A DNA stretch of 37,906 nucleotides, taken from an uncultured Prevotellaceae bacterium. Its GTDB lineage: Bacteria > Bacteroidota > Bacteroidia > Bacteroidales > Bacteroidaceae. The stretch's first letter is position 1. Every line of letters starts with the position of its first letter. Positions 32,056 through 37,906 of this stretch are shown one piece after another. A program made the position numbers and the translations under genes. Location: positions 1 to 37,906 of the forward strand of contig CAMJLB010000013.1 of assembly GCA_946406555.1 (NCBI GenBank), given 5' to 3'. A model generated the notes under the pieces. It saw nothing but the letters and a program-made list of their open reading frames with translations, had not been told where the DNA came from and made no database searches.

Positions 32056-34581
32056 CTATACATTCTCCTTTCTCTTAGTAGAGGGGCCGGGGGTAAGACT
32101 CCTAAGTTTGATGACGATGGCCATGAGCACCAACAAGAGCAGCACAACCAGAGCCGCATAGGCCACGGTCTCGGTGTTATCGACCGACTTGGGGAAGAAG
32201 CTCAGCACCACCTGATGCTCGCCCGGCTCTACCCGCAAGGCGCGCAGCACATAGTTGGCACGTCCCAACTCGGCAGGCTGCCCGTCGACGGTGGCCGTCC
32301 ACCCTGGATAGAAGATTTCCGAGAACACCACGACACCACCCTTGTTCGACTGCACCTTGTAAGTAATTTGGTTCGGCTCGTATTGCTCGATGACCACCCG
32401 GCTCAGCGTGTCTTGCTCCACGCTCTGGCCGAGCACGCTCTCAAACTTCTTGTCGGCCACGGCCTGATGGCGCAGCGAGAGTTGACCCAGGGCATCGAGC
32501 TCCTCGTTGGCATTGTCGGCATAGCGCACCTCGTCTACCAGCCAGGCGTTGCCGTAGGTATAGGGGTTCTGCACCGGCACGGTCTGTCCACCCTGCAGGG
32601 GCATAATGAAGTAGCGGGTGTTCAGCATGTTCAGCACAGGATAGAGGCTGTCGCCAGCCACCTGGGTCATGTCGCCCGCAGCCTCGGCCACAGCCTGGAA
32701 CACCCCTTGCATCTCGGGCGAGATATAGGCATCGATAAGCTCTTGATAGCGGCGCAGCTTGGCAGCATGGTAGCCGCCTATCGATTTGTGGTAGTAAGAG
32801 GTTTCGTTCTCATTGAAGGTGTTAGAGGCCAGGTTCAGCACCCTGTAGTCGAGGGTCTTGTCGGTTAGGATGAGCTGGTCGGTCTGGGTGAGAGGCTGTT
32901 TCTGCTCGCGCTCATGCTTGGGCACGAACATCGCATCGTTCAGATAACGTTTGTTCACCTGCCAGAGGTCGAGCAGACAGAGCACGATGAGGATGCCCGT
33001 CAACGGCAGGGCCTTCAGCTTATGGGCCTTGTAGAGCAGCATCATGAGCACGCCAATGAGAATCACCGCAAACGAGCGCCAGGCATCGCTCTTGAGCATG
33101 GCCTCGCGCATCTCGGTGAGGTTGGCCATCACGGGAGCCACATGCTCCTGGGGCAGCCCTTGCAGGGCCTGCACCTCGGTCGAAGAGATAAAACCGTCGA
33201 AGAACAGCGTGGGGAAGAGGGCCATGAGCAGGCAGCAGCCCGCCGTGAGGCCGAAGGCCAGGAGGGCGTAGCGCGACTCTTGCTGAGACTTCTGGGGCGT
33301 CGCCGTGGGGTCGAGCCACTGTTTCAGGGCCATCATGGCCAGCAGAGGTATGGTAAACTCGGCTATGACCAGAATAGAGGCCACCGTGCGGAACTTGGCA
33401 TACATGGGCACATTGTCGAGGAAAAAGTCGGTGAAGCCCATAAAGTTCTTGCCCCACGAGAGCATGATGCTCAGCAGGGTTACGGCGAGCAGCGCCCACT
33501 TCATAGGGCCTTTCACGATAAAGAGGCTCAGCACAAAGAGAAACATCACAAAGGCACCCACGTAGACCGGTCCGCTCGTACCGGGCTGCTCGCCCCAGTA
33601 CTGGCCTATCTGCTGGTACAGGGGCACATACTCCTGGCGTGCCTTCTTCATGGCCGTGGCATTCTGGCTCATGGGCACCGAGGCGCCGCCCTTGGCATTG
33701 GGCACGAGCAGCGTCCAGGTCTCGTCGATGCCATACGACCACTGCGTGATGTAGTCGCGGTCCAGTCCGCTCGACGTCTGGTTCTGCGCGTTTTCCTTCA
33801 CCAGCTCGCTCTTGCCGCGCATCGACTCCTGGCCATACTGCCATGTGTGGTACAGGCTTGAGAGGTTGACCAGCACGCCCAGCAGCCCGCCCAAGATGCA
33901 GGCCCCCGTGGCCTTGGCGAAATGCAGATACTGCTTCTTCATGATGGCATCGGCCAGATAGGCTATGATCATGAAGAGGATGATGAAGAGATAGTAATAG
34001 GTCATCTGCACGTGGTTGGCATGCACCTCGAAGGCGGCAAAGATAGCCGTAATGATCATGCCCCACAGATATTTGCCCTTATAGGCCAGCACGATGCCCG
34101 CAATCATGGGTGGCAGATAGGCCAGCGCCCACACCTTCCAGATATGTCCTGCGGCGATGATAATCAGGAAATAGGTGCTGAAGGCCCACAACACCGAGCC
34201 GAGTGCCGCCAGATGCTGACGGAAGTCGAACGCCCGCAGCAGGATATAAAAGCCAAGCAGATAGGCGAAGAGATACCACACGTTTTCGGGCAGCCACAGG
34301 TGATAGGCTTTCTCGGCCACAGAAAGTGCCGCCGTGCTGTCGTATGACGGGGCAATCTGATAGGTGGGCATGCCCGAGAAGAGCGAGTTGGTCCAGCGGG
34401 TGCGCTCACCTGTTCGGTTAAGATACTCGGTCTGCTCCTGCCCCGCCCCAACGCCGGCCGAGGCATCGTGGCGGTAGAGTATGCGCCCCTCGATGTCGGC
34501 TGGGAAGAAATAAGCAAAAGCCAGGATGGCGAAAAGCAACACTGCCAGCACATCGGGCAGCCATGTTTTTAGGATTTTCAT
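32056..34581 (-). CDS. YfhO-family multi-spanning membrane protein
   Basis: The 841-residue protein starts with a membrane segment (MKILKTWLPDVLAVLLFAIL). It has roughly 12 or more transmembrane helices up to about residue 520, then a large extracytoplasmic domain and a final helix (TVAYAALVVLLLLVLMAIV). Family features include the early loop with RTRWTNSLFSGMPTYQ and the C-terminal VLNMLNTRYFIMP and YPGWTATVDGQPAEL motifs. YfhO proteins are GT-C-like; some are implicated in glycosylation of teichoic or lipid-linked polymers in Firmicutes, but the Bacteroidetes role is not established. The start at 34581 is preferred over 34671 because the first membrane helix and a -7 box fit it. The last residues (SLTPGPSTKRKENV) come from a C-rich repeat. 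Confidence 0.85.
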   Translation of the reverse strand: MKILKTWLPDVLAVLLFAILAFAYFFPADIEGRILYRHDASAGVGAGQEQTEYLNRTGERTRWTNSLFSGMPTYQIAPSYDSTAALSVAEKAYHLWLPENVWYLFAYLLGFYILLRAFDFRQHLAALGSVLWAFSTYFLIIIAAGHIWKVWALAYLPPMIAGIVLAYKGKYLWGMIITAIFAAFEVHANHVQMTYYYLFIILFMIIAYLADAIMKKQYLHFAKATGACILGGLLGVLVNLSSLYHTWQYGQESMRGKSELVKENAQNQTSSGLDRDYITQWSYGIDETWTLLVPNAKGGASVPMSQNATAMKKARQEYVPLYQQIGQYWGEQPGTSGPVYVGAFVMFLFVLSLFIVKGPMKWALLAVTLLSIMLSWGKNFMGFTDFFLDNVPMYAKFRTVASILVIAEFTIPLLAMMALKQWLDPTATPQKSQQESRYALLAFGLTAGCCLLMALFPTLFFDGFISSTEVQALQGLPQEHVAPVMANLTEMREAMLKSDAWRSFAVILIGVLMMLLYKAHKLKALPLTGILIVLCLLDLWQVNKRYLNDAMFVPKHEREQKQPLTQTDQLILTDKTLDYRVLNLASNTFNENETSYYHKSIGGYHAAKLRRYQELIDAYISPEMQGVFQAVAEAAGDMTQVAGDSLYPVLNMLNTRYFIMPLQGGQTVPVQNPYTYGNAWLVDEVRYADNANEELDALGQLSLRHQAVADKKFESVLGQSVEQDTLSRVVIEQYEPNQITYKVQSNKGGVVVFSEIFYPGWTATVDGQPAELGRANYVLRALRVEPGEHQVVLSFFPKSVDNTETVAYAALVVLLLLVLMAIVIKLRSLTPGPSTKRKENV

Positions 34582-34620
34582 TTTTCTCGTATTGTTTATA
34601 TTATTCTCTCTTTCTGCGTG

Positions 34621-34628
34621 CAAAGTTA
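34621..34628 (-). promoter_or_regulatory. -7 box upstream of the YfhO gene
   Basis: Minus-strand TAACTTTG followed by GC fits the Bacteroidetes -7 box, 39 bases before the ATG at 34581. A -33 element is not clear. Confidence 0.45.
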
Positions 34629-34710
34629 CATATTTTCCACGAATAACGCGACACTTTTCGGCTATTTTCATTGATGGTTAATTCTTTCAGATGAAACGTG
34701 ACCATAATTG

Positions 34711-35173
34711 TGTGGGGGAAGAGCAGATTCCGCATATTCATACAGGTTTGTTTTTCGATAATCAAGACAAAAAAAATCTGCGTTTTAGAGCGGCGGGAGA
34801 CAGCGAGATGCTCCTTTGGAGAGCCCCGATATAGGTACGACGATGCCATCCAGCCTCCGTTACAGCATCGCCAAGGCTCACCGGTGCTGCTGTTCATGCA
34901 GAACGGCCCGGCAATTAAGCCTCCTTTAGGGTGTAATTCATACTGAATGACACTGCAAAACAGGCTGAATTGATGCCTGATTCAGCCTGAATTGCGACCC
35001 AAAACAGGCTGTATTGCAACACCGCCTTACCAAGTTTTCACAATACACTAATATTCAACAACTTACAAACATCGCCCAGATTTTAAAATTTCGACCCAAG
35101 ACTGGTGGTGCTTCGGAATTTTAAAATCTGAGCGATTTTCGCTGAATGTTTATGCAAAAACGGTATGCATAAA
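34711..35173. repeat. dispersed non-coding element, copy 2
   Basis: This is the diverged partner of 18682-19124. It contains TTTTTCGATAATCAAGACAAA, the hairpin CAGGCTGAA (34962-34970)/TTCAGCCTG (34981-34989) with a loop of about 10 bases, and a second CAGGCTGTATTGC. An additional inverted repeat, TTTTAAAAT/ATTTTAAAA, lies near 35083 and 35118. The end is TTTATGCA...TGCATAAA near 35150-35173. An 82-codon frame across its left part is not conserved in copy 1. No gene is supported between 34582 and 35228. Confidence 0.75.
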
Positions 35174-35228
35174 TATTATTTACGTGCATCATCCCTCCAA
35201 TGATAGACTATGCGGACACGGAAATAGC

Positions 35229-35804
35229 TCAATACAGAAGTAACAGTCCGGCAAAGGCCGACATGAGAATCATCTTGATAGGATTGATCCTGAAGACAAG
35301 CGTTCCTATGAATGTAGCCACGAAAAGCATGACGCTGATCCAGAACTGCCAGGCATTCTCAGAAGGCGAGGAGAAGTTCTCCTTTGTGCAGAGCAGCAAG
35401 GTGGCAGCAGCAAGCAGGCCCACCACGGCAGGCCGCAGACCGGTGAAGACAGACTGGACGGCAGGCGTCTTCATATACTTGAGGAACATTTTGCTGATGA
35501 GAATCATCAGGATAAGCGAGGGCAGCACCAACGCAAAAGTGGCCGTGGCCGAGCCGAGTATGGCCATCGGCACCGAGTAGCCCGCATTGGCCACTGCCTG
35601 ATAGCCCGCATAGGTGGCCGAGTTGATGCCGATGGGGCCTGGCGTCATCTGGCTGATGGCCACGATGTCGGTAAACTCGGCCGAGTTCAGCCAGTGCCAA
35701 CGCTCCACCGTCTCATGCTGAATGAGTGACAGCATGCCATAGCCGCCACCAAAGCCAAAGAGGCCAATCTTGAAAAAGGTGATAAACAAATACAGATAAA
35801 TCAT
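35229..35804 (-). CDS. chromate transporter, short CHR subunit (second gene)
   Basis: The 191-residue protein is a half-size CHR (ChrA-like) membrane protein with about six helices. Family motifs are FGGGYGMLSLIQHE at about 17-30 and MTPGPIGINSATYAGYQ at about 54-70. Paired short CHR proteins are thought to form a heterodimer equal to one full-length ChrA, which exports chromate by exchange or symport. In gut bacteria the true substrate is uncertain. Its ATG overlaps the stop of the preceding CHR gene by four bases (ATGA), so expression is coupled. Confidence 0.9.
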   Translation of the reverse strand: MIYLYLFITFFKIGLFGFGGGYGMLSLIQHETVERWHWLNSAEFTDIVAISQMTPGPIGINSATYAGYQAVANAGYSVPMAILGSATATFALVLPSLILMILISKMFLKYMKTPAVQSVFTGLRPAVVGLLAAATLLLCTKENFSSPSENAWQFWISVMLFVATFIGTLVFRINPIKMILMSAFAGLLLLY

Positions 35805-36340
35805 GACTCGGTAGGCTTAATCAGGTTCCCATATACATAGCCGCCAATGCCCGCAGCCAATATAATATAAATAGGTGAAACACCCAAGAGCCAGATGAGC
35901 AGCGCTCCGGCAATGGGAATCCAGCAGTTGGCCCACGACAACTTGGCCGAACAGGCCAGGTTGAACGTGGGCACGGCAATGAGTGCCACCACGGCCGGAC
36001 GAATGCCACGGAACATGGCAGCCACCACGGGATTGTCCTGAAACTGGTGGAAGAACATGGCAATGGCCAGAATGATAAGGAAGGAAGGCAGGGCCGTGCC
36101 CAGCGCACAGCTGATGGCTCCGGGTATCTTTCTGAGCTTGTAGCCAATAAAGATGCTGATATTGATAGCAAACACGCCAGGGCAGCTCTGTGCAATGGCG
36201 ATGAGGTCGAGAAATTCTTCCTTGCTGACCCATTGGTGCTTGTCGACCACCTCGCTCTGGATGATAGGAATCATGGCATATCCACCCCCGAGGGTGAACA
36301 TGCCAATCTTGAAGAAAGTGGTAAAGAGAGACTTATGCAT
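35801..36340 (-). CDS. chromate transporter, short CHR subunit (first gene)
   Basis: The 179-residue half-size CHR protein has motifs LGGGYAMIPIIQSE at about 17-30 and SCPGVFAINISIFIGY at about 53-68, followed by hydrophobic helices. It differs clearly from its neighbour, as expected for a two-subunit transporter. Its ATG lies inside the last codons of purL: the sequence ATGCATAA contains this start and the purL stop, an eight-base overlap. The pair is therefore probably co-transcribed with purL, although a purine-related role is not implied. Confidence 0.9.
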   Translation of the reverse strand: MHKSLFTTFFKIGMFTLGGGYAMIPIIQSEVVDKHQWVSKEEFLDLIAIAQSCPGVFAINISIFIGYKLRKIPGAISCALGTALPSFLIILAIAMFFHQFQDNPVVAAMFRGIRPAVVALIAVPTFNLACSAKLSWANCWIPIAGALLIWLLGVSPIYIILAAGIGGYVYGNLIKPTES

Positions 36341-37906
36341 GCTTCTCCACCCACTTCCTTGCGTTTACGAATGCCTCTATCCACGGAGTGACCTCGTCCA
36401 TACGCTTGCCCACGGGGTACCATGCGCACTGCCATGGGAAGATGGCGCGCTCCAGGTGGGGCATCATGCACAGATGGCGGCCGTCGGCCGAGCAGATGCC
36501 GGCCACGTCGTAGTCGGAACCGTTGGGGTTGGCGGGATAGCCGTGGTAGTTGTATTTCGCAATCACATTGTAGTCGCTCTCCTTACCGGGCAGGCTGAAC
36601 TTGCCTTCGCCGTGGGCCACCCACAGGCCGAGCTTGCTGCCGCTGAGCGAGCCGAACATCACACTGTCGTTCTTGGGAATCTGCAGCGTGATGAACTCGC
36701 TCTCGAACTTGTGAGAGTCGTTGTGGAGCATGCGGGCACCCGGTGCTCCTGTCAGGCCCAGTTCCACCATCAGCTGGCAGCCGTTGCAGATGCCGAGCGA
36801 CAGGGTGTCCTCGCGGGCATAGAACTTGTCGAGGGCCTCCTTGGCCTTGGGGTTGAAGAGGAAGGCGCCAGCCCAGCCCTTGGCCGAGCCCAGCACGTCG
36901 CTATTGGAGAAGCCGCCGCAGAAGACGATGAAATTCACCTCTTCCAGCGTCTCGCGACCACTGATGAGGTCGGTCATCATCACGTCCTTCACGTCGAAGC
37001 CAGCCAGATACAGCGAATAGGCCATCTCACGCTCACCGTTGGTGCCCTTCTCGCGAATAATGGCGGCCTTGGGGCGCCGGGCATCGGTTGTCTCCTTCCA
37101 TCGGTCGGCACTGAGGCCATAGTGCTTCAGCGTGCCCTCGAAGTGGCGGGGGAACTTCATCTCCAGCGGCTGCTGCTTGTAGTTCTCGTAGCGCTCACGG
37201 GCTTTGCCGTTCATCGACTGTCGGCGGTCCAGCAGATACGACGTCTTGTACCACACGTCGCGCAGATGGTCGATGTCGAAGGATAGCGTCTCGTTGGCGG
37301 CAGCATTGTTGCCGTTTACCGGGCAGAGAACCTCGATGGTGCGGCTGTCTTCCACGGGATAGCCTATCTTGGCATAGCCCACGCCGAGGTCTTCCATCAG
37401 TTCGCGGAACTCGAACTTGTGCTCGTCGCTCACCTCGATCACCACGCCGGGGTTCTCGGCAAAGAGCGTCTTCACGATGTCGCCTTCCTTGCACAGGTCG
37501 TGCAGGTTGATGTGCAGGCCGCCACGGGTGTTGGCAAAGCACATCTCCAGAAGGCAGGTGATGAGGCCACCGGCCGAGATGTCGTGGCCAGCCTCTACCC
37601 AGCCACGGCGAATGAGTTCCTGCACGGCATTGAAGGCATCGGCAAAGTATTCGGCATCCTTCACCGTGGGCACGTCGTCGCCCACCTTGTTCAGGCTCTG
37701 GGCGAAGGCCGAGCCGCCCAGCCGCTGCTCGTCGAACGAGAAGTCGATATGATAGAGCGAGCTGTTCTTATTGTTGTTGAGCACCGGGCTGACCACCTTG
37801 CGGATGTCGCTCACCTCGCCGCCAGCCGAGACGATGACCGTACCCGGCGAAATGATTTTCTCGCCGTTGGGATACTGCTGGCTCAGCGAGAGCGAGTCCT
37901 TGCCCG
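36333..37906 (-). CDS. purL: phosphoribosylformylglycinamidine synthase, C-terminal part
   Basis: This is the large single-chain FGAM synthase of purine biosynthesis, which makes FGAM from FGAR, ATP and glutamine. The frame is open to the window edge and begins with GKDSLSLSQQYPNG, an ATP-site motif internal to the family, so about 524 residues of a usual ~1200-1300 are present. The C-terminal class I glutamine amidotransferase domain is complete: IVFCGGFSNSDVLGSAKGWA, the nucleophile Cys in LGICNGCQLM, HGEGKF, and His/Glu in MMPHLERAIFPWQ. A Met at 37814 is internal, not the start. The stop overlaps the chromate transporter start. Confidence 0.95.
   Translation of the reverse strand, partial: GKDSLSLSQQYPNGEKIISPGTVIVSAGGEVSDIRKVVSPVLNNNKNSSLYHIDFSFDEQRLGGSAFAQSLNKVGDDVPTVKDAEYFADAFNAVQELIRRGWVEAGHDISAGGLITCLLEMCFANTRGGLHINLHDLCKEGDIVKTLFAENPGVVIEVSDEHKFEFRELMEDLGVGYAKIGYPVEDSRTIEVLCPVNGNNAAANETLSFDIDHLRDVWYKTSYLLDRRQSMNGKARERYENYKQQPLEMKFPRHFEGTLKHYGLSADRWKETTDARRPKAAIIREKGTNGEREMAYSLYLAGFDVKDVMMTDLISGRETLEEVNFIVFCGGFSNSDVLGSAKGWAGAFLFNPKAKEALDKFYAREDTLSLGICNGCQLMVELGLTGAPGARMLHNDSHKFESEFITLQIPKNDSVMFGSLSGSKLGLWVAHGEGKFSLPGKESDYNVIAKYNYHGYPANPNGSDYDVAGICSADGRHLCMMPHLERAIFPWQCAWYPVGKRMDEVTPWIEAFVNARKWVEKHA

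Noticed and set aside
34698..34946. 82-codon open frame in the second repeat copy
   Set aside because: Same argument as for copy 1; also no signal or domain.

Overview
The window looks like chromosomal DNA from a fairly GC-rich member of Prevotellaceae (Bacteroidales). Three things point there. It carries type IX secretion genes (porQ, sprA/sov) in conserved settings (porQ-cmk, ruvA-sprA). It has a bifunctional fucokinase/GDP-fucose pyrophosphorylase (fkp) beside fucP. Most start regions have a Bacteroidetes-type -7 box (TAnnTTTG) instead of an E. coli -10. No species is claimed.

Layout. 1-118: start of an Rpn-family nuclease gene on the minus strand, cut by the window edge. 386-8029: ispH, a secreted subtilisin-like protease, cmk and porQ (minus strand), a TonB-family protein, a polyprenyl synthase and a TatD nuclease. 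8042-9412: a MATE exporter. 9646-9733: tRNA-Ser(GGA), followed by a decayed PP2C phosphatase remnant. 10148-18532: ruvA-sprA on the minus strand. 18533-20627: an accessory stretch with a dispersed non-coding element, a full-length Rpn nuclease with a 24-bp coding repeat, and a promoter followed by a structured leader RNA. 20628-26898: a surface-protein cluster made of a 1608-aa GLUG/Big-2/cohesin-like/dockerin protein, a 409-aa cohesin-like protein with a C-terminal tail like type IX cargo, and a 57-aa small protein. 27003-31960: fkp with a GSCFA-domain gene, divergent from fucP. 32056-34581: a YfhO-family membrane protein. 34711-35173: second copy of the dispersed element. 35229-37906: two half-size chromate transporter genes overlapping the 3' end of purL.

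Functional themes. SprA and PorQ are parts of the type IX machinery. The secreted protease and the cohesin-like protein are plausible cargo. Fkp and FucP together import and activate L-fucose for surface glycans. IspH and the polyprenyl synthase belong to isoprenoid supply.

The least explained material is non-coding. (i) A leader RNA at 20407-20546 has four nested helices, and one strand can pair alternatively, as in an attenuator or riboswitch. (ii) Two diverged ~450-bp copies of a non-coding element share conserved hairpins. (iii) Heptanucleotide tandem repeats form long hairpins and supply the last codons and stops of several genes. (iv) A C-rich palindrome family does the same for ispH and the YfhO gene. 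All protein assignments come from reading motifs; no database search was run.
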